A program made the position numbers and the translations under genes. A DNA stretch of 64,000 nucleotides from Helianthus annuus (Eukaryota; Streptophyta; Magnoliopsida; Asterales; Asteraceae): NCBI RefSeq assembly GCF_002127325.2, contig NC_035448.2:60379577-60443576 (forward strand), given 5' to 3'. The notes below the pieces were generated by a model. It was not told the DNA's origin and made no database searches. It saw only the letters and a list, made by a program, of their open reading frames with translations. This document shows, in pieces, positions 38,065-50,738 of the stretch (within the stretch, counting starts at the first letter, position 1; the number at the start of each line of letters is the position of its first letter).

Positions 38065-39780
38065 GGGGAGTTAGGTTATATTTTCAGAAAATACAAAAAC
38101 AATAAAAAATTCAAAAACCCAAAAACATGAGATATTTCTAAAATCCAAAAACAATAGAAAACTAAAAAAGAGCTTGTGTAAAAAGGGAAAATGATAGTAC
38201 ATCAGCTAGACAGTTGCAGTACACTAAAGAAATGTAAAGTTTAAAAAGTGTTAAGCAGTCTCGCAGATGATATGCCGGTATGTTTTTACACATTTAGTAA
38301 GTTTGTTCGGGATATAAACCTAAATCGTCACTTGCTTTTTACGTGGGGAACACCTCTCGGATATATAGGTAATCCCTGAAATCCTGTTTGAAAGGCTCTA
38401 TTTCTGACATACTAGGTCTTTGTACGTGATGATATCCGGAGTATTATACCAGGACTTCTGATTTTGCGAAAGCAATAGCCTAGTCCTCGTATAATACTCT
38501 GGACTGCTTTATTCTTAAAGCTCACCCTCAGCATAAAAAATGATGAAACATTGAAAAATGCTAATCATGTGCTGTTGTAAAAAAAAAAGATCCCCAAAGG
38601 GGACCCACCTAAAGTTGAGCCATCATCTCTCTGATTAAACGGAAGTTCTAGACTGAGCTCTCATGGCCTCGCATTTACCCTTTACAGATATCATTAGTGT
38701 GCACTCACCTGTAAGACTGAATATAGTAGTCTGGATACGGGAGTATATTTTGAGGTGTTACACGCATATAAGTTAAGATCATAAAATACTAAATTCGTAT
38801 CCTGAATAGATTGAAATTTGTGTGAAAATTTAAGAGGATCGGTATATCGACAATCTAAGCGAATTGTTTAATTCTGAGTATGAAATTAAAGCTTAACGGT
38901 ACTCGTAGCTTGTCGGTAGCTGCTATGATTCCCTAACACGCTCATCAAAAATATATTTGTAAATAATTTACATTTACTGCATTCCATTCCTGTTTAGCAT
39001 TCTAGTCTAGAAACTTTATTCAAAATCCAAAAAGATTTTACATTTCTACTTTGTTTTATCGACAAACCAAAGTGGAAAGCTGATTTACAGATTCACAGTT
39101 TAAAGCAGATGTAGGAAGTTTCTGAACTGGAAGATGAGTTAGGAGCTTATTATATCAAACCTGAAAGATGAAATGTTAACACAAAATCATTAATTTGAAA
39201 CTTGTAATTTTCAGAATAATGTTTTGAAAAATGTTGAACAAAAGTCAAGTTTTTGTTTTGTCTCAGGTCAACCAAGGTCATTAAGTTGGACTTGGTAGGC
39301 AAATTAAGTACCCAGGGTCATTAAATCGGATCTGGATACTTAAGTGGATTATTAAAAATTGATAAAAATAACAAAAGATGTCAAAAAGTCAATAGATTGT
39401 AATGTCAGATTTTTGAGAAGCAGGAAACAGTTTTGAACCTGTGAAAGCAGCAAAGCAAGATCCCCATGGCTAAGTCTGAACAAAGTTTAAGCCAGATCCC
39501 AGCTTATTGAAAGGGGGAGTCTGAAGGCGTAAGAGTCAGATACAAATTCTGGATCAACATTCAAGGGGAAATTTGAAGATTGTAAAAGCCAGGTTTGAGT
39601 GCTAGTTGCTGATGCTGTTAAATTCAAGAAATCAAGAGATCTGATCAAGAGAATTAGAAGAAAAAGAGATTGAGGATGCTTACAGTGTCAGATACTTTGG
39701 AAAGAGTGAAAAGACATATCCAGACTGAAGACTACCGAAGACTCGATGCAGAAGACTTCGTCAACATCCAAGGCGGAGTC
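38065..39780 (+). other. Copia-1 long 3' non-coding region
   Basis: 1.7 kb between the RNase H stop and the 3' LTR. It opens with a TTTAGGGGGAG purine tract. It holds a strong hairpin at 38435-38503, and a smaller one at about 38592-38607 (TCCCC, AAA, GGGGA) after a run of A. A second GGGGGAG lies at 39511 and AAGGCGGAGTC just before the LTR. SIRE-type elements often carry an envelope-like frame here; I see no open frame of useful length. Confidence 0.7.
38435..38503 (+). ncRNA. Long hairpin in Copia-1 3' region
   Basis: Arms 38435-38456 and 38482-38503 pair over 22 positions with one mismatch and one G-U pair. The 25-nt loop contains TTGC-GAAA-GCAA, a short stem closed by a GNRA-type tetraloop. 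Size resembles a small plant miRNA precursor or an RNA export/packaging structure; function unknown. Confidence 0.6.
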
Positions 39781-40233
39781 TGTTGGTGCATATATGTCTG
39801 TTAACTTCGTCTTTTATCGAGTCTTGTATGTAGATAGAATAAACCAGTGCTCAGATATCGGGAAATTAGGGTTTTTATGTAGATTAGCCATTTCACACGA
39901 AATGGAGTTAGGCCATTTCGTACGAAATGAAGGTTAATCCATTTCGCACGAAATGGTACTGCCATTTCGCACGAAATGACCATTTCGTGTGAACCAATTC
40001 GTACGAAATGGTGGGCATATATATACCTGAGCATGGTTTCTCATTTGTAACATTGCGGATTTCAGAGCCGAGGTGCTGCCAAATTGTCAACTGATCTGTA
40101 TAGCTTTGAAATCAATAAACAAGTGAATCTAAGCGTGAATCAAGCTGTAATCAAGTCCGAATCATCGAATCCGCCTTTGATTCTGATTAAAACTCTTTTG
40201 ATCGACTCGTATAGGTCGTACAACGATCCAACA
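39781..40233 (+). repeat. Copia-1 3' LTR
   Basis: 453 bp, same ends and same palindrome array as the 5' LTR, with about 20 differences, mostly transitions. Confidence 0.94.
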
Positions 40234-41584
40234 CGTAAACATAATCAGTTTAACACGACAAACACTCCGGAACATCAACATAAGCTTAATATACCTTAAA
40301 TAACCTTTACATAACTTAGAAATAAGTTTTGAAGGGTTTGGTATGGCTAAAACAAGTTTATTCGCTCTCAGGGATAATTTGCGTCAAACTCCAAAAGTCT
40401 ACCGATTCATATCGAAACGTATCTTCCGGAACATGATCATAAGTTAAAAATACCATAAATATCCTTTACATAGCTTAGAAATAGGCTTTGAGGGGTTCGG
40501 TATGCGAAAATAAACTTATTTGATCAAACAGGGACTAAAAGCGTCAAAAAGTGCATAAGTTTGCATTTACGCGCATATCTTACGTTCTGAACATATCCGG
40601 ACATCCAAAAATATTTGTAATCATTAAAATATTCTATTTTAGTGATTGGAATGCTAAAATACCATTCGTCGCGTAATTTAGATCGTTTTTCGCGTCCGTT
40701 CGCGTTTCATCGTAATTAACCGAATAACGTGACTGTACAACCAAACGAACCGACATCCGAGATGTTTTCAAGCATATTTCATGTCCCCTACACTTTGACA
40801 TCATTATTGAGCCTTGAAAATGGGTTAACAAGGCTTAAACGTGTCAAAAACCAAGTTTTATGCATGCAGGGACCATTTCTGACATTCTGAGATTTTGGTC
40901 TCTGGCGGGGCGCGACAGGCCTCTCGCGGGGCGCCACAGACTAATCTGTGCAGAATTTTATTTTCTTCAAATAGCAGCTGGTTCCTAAAAATTTTAACCA
41001 TTGTTTTAGCATACTTTGGGCTGGTTTTTGGACTCTCATGGTATTTAAAACCATGTGCCACACATGTATGGCTAGGATCAAAGCTCTAAACACTTGGAAC
41101 GATCTTAACGGCTCTTGATTTCCTATATAAACCCATGAATTCGCAAACCCAAATTGCTCATTCATTCCATTTTCTTCTCCATCTGATCTTTGGAGCTATC
41201 CCTTCTGGTTGAAGGCTCCAATCTTCAAGTTTTCTTGTTCTTGATCCAAGCTTGGACCCTTTGTAAGTCTCCTTCATGCTTGTTTATGCATTTCAAGCAT
41301 GAAAGTCAAACAGTGTTTGACTTTCTGCTTTGACCAGTTTATGGTCAAGTCAAAGTTCGTTTGAACTTTGCAACGTGAGCGTAATCACGATGGTTATAGT
41401 CCCTTATGACTATACCTACTGATTACCACGTTGATTAGGCGTAGTGACGAGTCAAAGTTTCGGTCAAAATACGTATTTATGCGTATTTTTGCAATGAAGC
41501 TATTTTTGGGTATCAAAACACTTTGTTTTGATATAAAACTTGTTTTCAACATGTTTAACTCATCACTCTTAGTCTAGTGCTTGT

Positions 41585-43088
41585 TGTCACGGCTCCCCGA
41601 CCCACCCTGGACGGAGTCGGGGCCCGCGAGGCAGTTCCCGTGGTATTTAATTTATGCGGCAGCGGAAGTCTTTTTACAACAGGATCTTTTCACCGTAAAA
41701 TGCTCGTTTACTATATTACACAACGTTTAAGGGATAAATCCCATAATTTACAATAAGTTGATTTCACACAGAAATCTTTATTTTTCAAAACACGTTTTAT
41801 TGGTTTATTTACACTGAGCCACTTCTCTGAGCTTGATAGTGCTTTACTGCACTTTTCCTGGATCACACAGATCACCTGAAACATGTTTGAAAAAGGTTTT
41901 GTCAGCGGGGAAATACTGAGTGAATCATTCTGTTTTCTAAAACGACCCGTTAGTTATAATTTACAGTATTAAGAGCGATTACAATGTTTCTATCAACCAA
42001 TTATCAAGAATGGGTATTTGTCACTCGATTCATTTCTGTGACTGTGGTCATACCACTATTGGGTCCCGTTGCCCTAATAGTGACGGTGTACTCACACAGA
42101 GTAATAATAACTCACATAGAGTAATATTCACTCACATAGAGTGATAATAACAGTAATGTGCACAATACCCCACATACCAGCTGTAATTTGGTGATTACAA
42201 AGACTTAATCCCTGTAATTATAACCTTGAAAATAATTTGAGGTATTGTAATACTTACTCACAAACTGCGAGAAAACAGTTTAAAAAGAAGAATGACTCAC
42301 ATTGCAGATTAACGAGCAATAGATATAAGCCTACTGATTAGCCTTGATTACACCTAGTTTAACACAATGCACACACAGGCAGGTTAGTAACTAATACAGC
42401 AGTTACGACAATTCACGAGATTAAACCTTCACAACAATTAATCAGTGCAATACTCGATAATTCAATCGGATTCACAACGAATAACAGAGCATAGTCCGAA
42501 TTCGAACAACACTCTAATATTCAAGTCGAAATCACGACGAATAATCAAAGTACAAGCTCAATTGAGCAGCACCTGGACTATCGTTGGATAGTTATAATCG
42601 ATCGGACGTTGAATCGTAATAGCGATCGAGTTATTACCCTGATTGCGGCAGCGTTTCGATAATTGTGTGTGTTATGAACGAATTCTGTTATAACTCAGCG
42701 TATACAGCGAGTTTTTCCGTCGTTCAAGTGCCAAATTTCAAGTCCCAGACTCCTCTATTTATACTGAAAATTTGACACCGTCGCGTAGCGCGAGGGGTAC
42801 CCCCTATAGGCGTCGCGCTACGCGAGTGGTAACCTATGTTTATAGGGTAGGTTTTTGCGTGTGTAGGCTTGCTGAGTTGATAGAATTTTAAAATTCTATT
42901 TCGACAGAGAGTTATTAAGATGATCGTTGGCTAGGGTTTATCCCCCCCTGAGTTTTAGGGGCCCTGTTCCTGATTCTGATTATTCTGGAAATTTTAGGGT
43001 TAGTGCAGAATTACTTGGGTTTCTCAATTAGGGTTTCCTTAATAGCTAATTACCATCCTAATTATGGATTTTAGTGACAGTTGTTACA
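41585..43088 (-). mobile_element. S2: solo LTR on the minus strand
   Basis: 1504 bp flanked by the perfect duplication CTTGT (41580-41584 and 43089-43093). On the minus strand it runs TGTAACAACTGTCAC...GGGGAGCCGTGACA, the TG...CA ends of an LTR. TATAAATA on the minus strand lies at 42756-42763. Just upstream of it (plus 42781-42825) sit TCGCGTAGCGCGA and its inverted partner TCGCGCTACGCGA. No coding potential or primer site, so a solo LTR, of a family not otherwise present here. Confidence 0.9.
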
Positions 43089-45055
43089 CTTGTATAGGGT
43101 CGTAAGATAAGCGGTCTAAACAACCGCTTAGTGTGACAACTGTGCTCTGTAATCATCATATAATGTAGATCAATGTTGCTTATCAATAAAACAATGTGCT
43201 TTGGTGTTGTTATGTGTGTAATTGTGTTTAATGATTTTACAATTTGATTCGATTCCGATTTCAAGCTTTAAATCACTTTTGGAAGGTTATACGCAAACTG
43301 GTGCGTAAACGCGATCAGTTTAACGCGACGTACACTCCGGAACTGTGACATAAGCTTAACATACCTTAAATGTCCTTTACATAACTTAGAAATAAGTTTC
43401 GAAGGATTCGGTATGGCAAAAACATGTCTATTCGAACGATAGAACTATATACGACAAAACTGCGAAACGAACGTTGGTGACCGCCCGGATAATTTTTAAA
43501 TCCCAAAAATATTCTGTTATGATTAAAATTTTATTTTTAATCAGGTCCACGTTGAAAAATAAATTAAAACGCTTAAAAATGTTATTTTTCAAGTTTAAGC
43601 GCATACCGCGTGTTTCTGCGCGACACAGTGCTTCTACTGCAAAACGCAGACAACGCAGCCAAATCTCGGCAACTGGAATTTATTTCAGCAATATTTTGGC
43701 GGGTTTATTTTTATGGAATAATAAAAATAATTTAGAACGCCATAAACCGGGATTTAAACGCTAGATAAAATACCCGGTACCCAGTTAAACACCTGTTTTA
43801 ACTAATTTACCATCAAAAATTACACTCTACCCCCTCCCCCATATGCCCACATGGATGTGTGGCCCCACCAAATTTTTGGCTAGATTTCTCAATATCTTCT
43901 TTGATCTAGTTTGGACAAGTGTCATACATGCCTTCATTCTCTTACCTTCTAAATCTCTACATAATCTTCCAATTCCAAGAATCATCATCACTCAACCTCC
44001 TCTCTCTCTCCTCCCTCATGACCGTCCCCCTCTTCTCTCTCCATCTTCATCCTTTCTTCAATCTTGTTCTTCATATTCAAGCTCATTTCTAGCAACCTTC
44101 AAGTTGGTGTGAAGATCTAAAGGGGTTTCCAAGGTGCATTCAAGTGATTTCAAGCTTCCTATCATCAAAATCTCATCCCACAACCTATTTGAATCTTGAA
44201 GGTATAACATCATGTTTAAATCATACTTTTGATTCTTGGTTGTTCTTGATGATTTGAAGTTTCTCTTGAATCTTGGAATTTTCACAAACTTAAAATCTAA
44301 AATGAAATGAGTCTTGTTACAAAATATAATGATGGTGTTATATATGTATATATAACCGTACATATATATATGTGTGTTTATGGGTTTGGAAGTTTGGTTT
44401 CTTGATAAGTACTTGTTTATGTTGTTGCTTGTTCATGAAAGATAGTTAAAATGCAAGTGTTTAATGATCTTTGCATGATATGAAAAATGTAAATTACATC
44501 AGCAAATAAACATGAATATATCACATATTTGATGCATTTAATCTCATAAAAAATGATGTTGGTATGATGGTATGCTTTAGACACTTGTACATGAGGATAC
44601 ATGTTGAATTAGAGCTCAAGAAGTGATAAAAAAATGGTTGTATGACAAAAGTGATTTTGAACAGATTATAAACACTAAAAATAACATTATTTGGTGTATT
44701 ATAGTGGCATGAAACTTTGACATAGGCTTGATAGCTTTGCATGTTGTACATATAGCTTAAAAAGTGGTAAAATATGTGAAATTTGCATGATTTATGTACT
44801 TTATTTAAGACCTACACTATCATGAGTATAACCACTATTTTATTCAGTAAATAACACGGGTTATGTTAAAATTTCAAGTCGTTTCGATTTGGGATGGTTC
44901 GGGTAATGTTTGATGCAAAACTATGCGGTAAAACGGTTAAAAATCGCCTTTTCGGAGGATTTTTATAAAACTGTTTTAGATCAGTAAGTAAACTGATATT
45001 TTTGATATAAAAATAAGTATTTTAACTTATATTAAGTTTACTTGGTGTTTGGTTG

Positions 45056-45931
45056 TGAAGGGGTATGATCCCAGATCTCGTGTCAGCACGACTGCGAGTG
45101 ACCATTACCCTTATCAAAACCCCCACTAGCTAACAACCTACCTGTGTCCATGCGGGAACGCACAAACACAGTGGTTGAATCCAATCTGCTCAATGATGGA
45201 GGAGGACTTACCTGGAATATGAGAACGATAGAGCGATGCGGCATGGCATCGCATCTGGTGTATGAAAACGGAAGTATTCACAGCGATGCGGCCTGGCACC
45301 GCATCCAGTGAACACTTCTATCAATACAGGGAAGCTGGATAACAGCAACAGTCACCACAGATGACGATGCGGCCTGGCACCGCATCTCGCGTATTTCTTG
45401 ATCAAGGAGTAAGACGCGGGAACATCTACAGTTACCGCAAACAGCGATGCGACCTGCACCGCATCCTGTGTACTCAGCAAGTGGGACTGACACCACAGAG
45501 CAAGTAGCACCAATGGCAGCAGCCTGTCAGGTCTACGTAAGCGACAGACTGACGTGGCTTCACCTCCACAGCCGACATGCCTGACACACCTGCAAAGGTG
45601 CAGCATGTCGTCAGTCTATCCGTCCACCTCCTCCTTCACTCCTCGGCTATAAATACCAACCCCAAACCAGGTTTGAGGTATCTCTTCACAACTCTCTCAC
45701 TACTACTACTATCACACTTTGCTTCCCAAGCAAATTACTGATTCTCACGCCGGAGAGTGGTAACAAGGAGCACCCCCCACCCCATCCTCCTTGTTACGAG
45801 TCACGGTTTGTTTCCTTGTGCAGGAGATCAACCAGCAGGCGACCCAGCCAGTGATCCTCGAGAGGAAGGGATTAACCCTTCTTGAACGAGACCAGTGTGT
45901 TAACCCTGCCCGGTTAACCATTGTTTCATCA
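45056..45931 (+). mobile_element. S4: solo LTR nested in S3
   Basis: 876 bp from TGAAGGGGTATGATCC to CCATTGTTTCATCA, flanked by the perfect duplication GGTTG (45051-45055 and 45932-45936). TATAAATA at 45648-45655. Upstream are four short hairpins and one larger dyad at about 45545-45625 (GACTGACG...CGTCAGTC outside, CGACATGC...GCATGTCG inside). No coding region. Family not recognised; ends fit an LTR. Confidence 0.85.
45233..45470 (+). repeat. Four dispersed hairpins GATGCGG-N7-CCGCATC in S4
   Basis: Copies at about 45235, 45285, 45364 and 45444, each a 6-7 bp stem around a loop of CCTGGCA or a variant. The spacing is about 50, 80 and 80 bp, all within 420 bp upstream of the TATA box. Confidence 0.8.
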
Positions 45932-48900
45932 GGTTGGTCATACGTGACTTCCGACGCCCAAAAATGTTACCGAATCGCAAAAAAAATAAGTGTTTTTCGA
46001 CATACACTAGAATGGGTTGTTCATGGGTAAATTTTATGTGTTACAATGTGCTATGTGTTTTACAATATGTGTACAATGACATGATAATACTTGACAAGAT
46101 TATGTGTATTACGCTTGAGTATGTATATACAAATACACCAATGTAATAAAAAATAATAACTTTTCGAGAAATCTCAAAGTTATGTGAAAATTCTAAGTAT
46201 CGGAGAAACTTATGTATTTTGTGGGTTTTTGATTATTAAATCATTCTTATTTAATTTAGGACGAATAAACAATTTGAGGGATTGTGTTAACATATAAAAA
46301 CGCACCCAAAGGTGAGTACATAGATCCCCTCTTTTACTGTTTTCGATTGTTTTGGGGTGATTCATATGTATCAAAACGATTTCGATGTTTTAGCGATGGT
46401 TTCAAAACGAGTAAGATGGTTTATACTAAACTAATAACGATTTCGATAATGTGAACGAGCTTGTTGGTTGTAGTTACATAACGAATGACATTCATTAGCA
46501 TTGATCAAGCCGACCAGTATTAGGTTATGGTACCATAGGATCTGACAAATCCCGTTATCAGACCGCACCCACGGTTATGTGTGGGTGAGGTGGGTAACGA
46601 CTAAATCTGATGATTGTTAACTTACCCTTTTGAGGTTTGTTAATGCGAGAACGAGTTGAACGATGGACAAGTCACAAAGGTTTGAATGTTATTAGCAAGA
46701 CGACCAAAAGTAGTTTTCACAATTAAAATGAGAACGATTTGTACGAGAACGATTTGTACGAGTACGATTTCGAACGATTGAACGATTATGAACGATTTAA
46801 ACAAACGAACGATGGTCTATAACGAGAACGAGTTAAACAATGTCACACGACGATGTTTACGAAACTATATAAACCATACAAGTTTTATTACGAGAACGAT
46901 TTACGATTTGGTTTACAAAAACAAATATTTTGGGTCAAGATTCATGGCATCGAGGTTTATAAATTATAACCAAATCTGTTTGACTTGGTTATTCACTTTA
47001 CAATATAAACATTTTATAAAACAAGGTTTCTAATATCGATTAACGAAGTTGTACGAGATATTTTCAAAAGAGCCATGAATCTGACACTCATACAAAAACT
47101 ATGTAATCGCCAGCATTTCTTTGCTGACTTTGTTTTTACATATGTTTCAGGTGATGTTGCTTAATGTTGATTGCGAATAGGATGCATGCTCACTTAGGAC
47201 CGGACGAGGCCTTAGTGATATAATAACGATGATAGACTATGTTTGACTTGCTTGTTTAACTTTAAGACAATGTTTAATATTTAATAAAACGAAACTCTTT
47301 GTATCCATGGTTTGAAACAATACTTCTGTTACAACACTTCCCGACGTTTCTGCCACGATTTGTTGTTTTACGTGGACGGGGTGTGACACTTAGACTTTCG
47401 AACCCGACCCGTTTGGTCGATCATTAGGATCCGACTAAACATATTTTGTGACCATAGTTGTATAGGGAATACCTTTCGAGGTTATACCTTATGGTCACTT
47501 CGTTTAGTTAGTTGTATGATAGTTAGTTTATATGCCTTAGGAAAATGACCAAAATGCCCTTTTTACGCATAATTTCATTTTAAGCATATATAACCTAAAT
47601 TTTGACATCTAAACTGATTAGGCAATGTTATTAGACATGTTAAGGCATATAATACTTGTCATAGGACTAGTTAGGCGGTCCGAACGCGTTTTGCGCGAAC
47701 GACGCGTTAAAGTAGCGTAGACTACCTTAACGAGTCGTAATGGGTCATAAGCACTTAGGATAGGTTCCGATTTAGAAAGTAGGATTTGTTAAACCATATT
47801 ATATGAGTTCCAATACTCATTTGATTTACGAAACCTCATTTTATCCGATCTTCCGATTTAGGTCCGGTTTATTAACGTAGTTACCTATATTAGGTGCCGA
47901 TTGATTCCGTGATCCTTCTAGCATTGTTTGATTGTTATTTCAAGACTACTAAGCAATATCAAATGAGTACATAGTCCCCTCTTTTATTGTTTTCAAATAT
48001 TTTGGGGTGAAACACATGTGCCTACTTGTTACTTTCGTGCTTTTCGTGCTTTCATGACATAAACTTGCTATGTTCATTAGTACGCATATAGTACATGGTT
48101 TTATTTATGCTTTGCTATGTATGTTGATTGAGCATGCTAGTGCATTGATTTCATAAATACATTTGTTTCATATGTTTATTTCAGCATATGTACACATTGA
48201 TTTACATCACATTTTTGCTATGTATGTTCATTTAGCATACTTAGTACATTGTTTTCACATACCATGCTTACATTTGGTATGACATTTGGTTTGTTTAATG
48301 GGTCTAAAATACGTTCATTAACACTGATCACGCTGCTCGGTAGTATGTAGTGGTACCATAGGAATTGACAACTCCCATCCCTGGAATCCTAGGTTTGTTT
48401 GGACGTAAGGGATGACTGAATCCGATATACATAATTGATAAACCTTTAACTTGTTAAGGGTTTGTCCGCCAGTCGCAAGGCTTGAATGTATGCGATAAAC
48501 AATACCACATAAATGTTCTTATCAGTAAAGCACTGATTTTACAAAACATAACTTTTGACCTAAACTATGATTTATTCAAATACATTGTTTTGTACATTTT
48601 ACATGCGGGGTTGAGTAAATTCTTTTATTCACCATACATAACATTTGATTTCACATAACATTTGATTATACATTGACATTTTACATTATGGGATTGAGTA
48701 AACACTATTTATTCACTGTACATGATATTGTTTTTACTTGACATTTACTTTATAAGACATTTTTGGTGGTTTATTTATAAGTGATTTAAATAACGAAACG
48801 TGTGTAATATGATAAACACATGGTGGATACGCCGCTGGTACTTCCTATATATAAATGCCTCTATGATATTACATATCGTAGCGTTATCTAAACCACTTAG

Positions 48901-49448
48901 ACAAAGACATGATACATTTTATACAAACGACACATTTACACAAGACATTGGTTTACAAACGACATATTTTATACAAACTTATTTTACTTGGTTATTCATT
49001 TAACCTTACATCTTTCTTTTATAACATTTGATTTCCTTATCGAACTTCGTATGATTTATAAAAGAAAACACTTTTAATAAGATTCATTACTAACTTTTTT
49101 GTTAAACATTTCTTTCAACTACAAGTCATGAATCCTTCATCAAATAAACCTAAGTATCTCACAGGCATTTTTATGCTGGTGTACCTATTTTCACATGTGT
49201 TTTAGGTGCTATTGTTAGATGATCATGATGCAAACATAGGATCGGACGAGGACCTTAGTGACTTAAAACTATGAAAGACAGTTTAATTCATGTTATGCTT
49301 CTATAATTTTCTAGACAATGTAAATATTTTAATTCAATAAAACAAAACTTCAATTACCATGTGTTGTGAAACAATGATTCTGTTACGACACTCCCCGACG
49401 TTTTCGTCGTGGTTGTTGTTTTACGCGGTAGGGGTGTGACAGAAAAGT

Positions 49449-49462
49449 TGGTATCAAAGCTC
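49449..49462 (+). promoter_or_regulatory. E4 primer-binding site
   Basis: TGGTATCAAAGCTC, 8 bp after the 5' LTR end; one base away from the Met-tRNA complement used by the other elements. Confidence 0.8.
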
Positions 49463-50034
49463 ATGGTTATAGGGAATTAGGTTATTAGTAATGCTTTGAC
49501 CTAGTCTATAACCTTCCTAAGACCCTAACACAAGATTCTTGTGTTTAGATCTTAAAACAATACCGTCACCTATCTTTAGGTGACAACCACAACAAGAACA
49601 CAAATTTCAAATCTGTTTTGAAAACCAATCATCTATTCTTAGATGATTTAGTATAAGATTTTGAACCTTCAAAGTTTTCAAAATCTCGTCAAAGTTTGGG
49701 TCTTATAATGTGAACACGTGCAATCTGGAAGGGTGGATGCATGTATCCCGAGTTTTCTGTCTAAGGTTAGAGTGTTCGTACAAATCCACATAATCGGACC
49801 AGTCACTCTTACCTGGGAACTCTTGGGGTGAGTGTCCACTTATAGGCTAAAGCATGTCTTCGCGATACATTAATATGACCCGCTTACTTTGATTAGTCAC
49901 CGTGTCATTTATTTGCCTTAGGTAACAAACAAATGATCACAATCTTTATGCGTTGTCAATATATTTAAACATTCTGTTTTGATTATCCGATAACATCTCA
50001 CTTATTTCCTCCCATGTCTTCCATTATCTTTAGG

Positions 50035-50738
50035 ATGCCTCTTCATCGCAACGACACTCAAATGTCTGAACTGGCTGCTACAATTGCCCAACAAATAGGC
50101 GTAGTACTCTAGAGGACCGTTGAATTAGTTGTTACCATGACTCGTCTCAAGGATTAAACCACCTAAGAGATACCAAAGGAAACAAAAGCCAATCCTTCAT
50201 GAAAATCAAGGAAGCATAAAGCTTCAAAGAATCTTACAGCGATTGCTCAAAATCAAGCGGGACCTAGCCAGGTGGCAACACCACCAGCTAAGAAGCCATA
50301 CAGAGGAAAAGCTCCTCTATGCAATTGATGCAACCGTCATCATCCGAATCAAACACCATGTCTCAAATGTACCTATTGTGGGCGATGGGCATATTTGGTC
50401 AAAACATGTCGTTTTGCTATCCAAACAAAACTATTGCAAATCCTACTGCTGCTCAAGCACCATACGAAGGAAAAGCCCCTTTGTGCAATCAATGTAACCT
50501 TCATCACCATGCCAGTGTCAAATGCCAAAAATGTTTGAACTGTGGACTTTTTGGCCATACGGTAAAAATCTGTCGTTCAGCCACTGCGCCAAACCATACT
50601 ATTCAGCACCCTGTTCAACTTCAAGCAGATCCAGCACAAGCTCGTTTTCCGCCTGGCACTTGTTACAACTGTGGCGAGATGGGTCATTTTAGGAACAAAT
50701 GCCCAAAGCTTGTCAATTCAAATCTGACCCATGAATGA
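50035..50738 (+). pseudogene. E4 gag remnant with duplicated zinc modules
   Basis: An ATG at about 50038 starts a typical short gag N-terminus (MSELAATIAQQIG) that meets TAG at about 50110. Most of the capsid region is missing. From 50319 the frame reads PYEGKAPLCNQCNLHHH, CQKCLNCGLFGHTVKIC and CYNCGEMGHFRNKC before TGA at 50738. A diverged copy of the first module (GKAPLCN-stop-CNRHHH, CLKCTYCG) lies about 145 bp upstream in another frame, so the zinc block was tandemly duplicated. No protease or RT follows. Confidence 0.82.

Larger units (their letters stand above)
29641..40233 (+). mobile_element. Copia-1: full-length SIRE-like Ty1/copia element, defective
   Basis: 10.6 kb with LTRs 29641-30094 and 39781-40233, both TGTTGGTGCATATATG...GATCCAACA. 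The flanks CATAA (29636-29640) and CGTAA (40234-40238) are a 5-bp duplication changed once at a CpG. The domain order protease-integrase-RT-RNase H, the very long gag and the long 3' non-coding part suggest the SIRE/Maximus lineage (inference). I count about 20 differences between the LTRs by eye, so it is far older than E3. Confidence 0.94.
43132..47388 (+). mobile_element. S3: solo LTR inserted in the E4 LTR
   Basis: TGTGACAACTGTGCTC...CGGGGTGTGACA, flanked by CTTAG (43127-43131 and 47389-47393). 4257 bp including nested S4; about 3.4 kb without it. It shares with S1 and E4 the modules at about 46315 (CCCCTCTTTTACTGTTTTC, then TTTTGGGGTGA) and 46530 (TGGTACCATAGGA, TGACAAATCCCG). At 46370-46920 it carries some twenty AACGA-containing motifs such as ACGAGAACGATTT. 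No gene. Confidence 0.92.
29462..49441 (+). repeat. E4 5' LTR, interrupted by three insertions
   Basis: LTR pieces are 29462-29640, about 40239-41584, 43094-43131 and 47394-49441, about 3.6 kb together. The GC-rich direct repeat GCGGGGCGCSACAG (two copies, 40904-40939) lies 190 bp upstream of TATATAA at 41124-41130. Modules shared with S1 and S3 occur at about 47965 (CCCCTCTTTTATTGTTTTC...TTTTGGGGTGA) and 48349 (TGGTACCATAGGA). No genes. Confidence 0.9.

Noticed and set aside
45056..45931. S4 as a TRIM or MITE
   Set aside because: Only one TG...CA unit with a promoter and a 5-bp duplication; no second terminal repeat, primer site or terminal inverted repeat.
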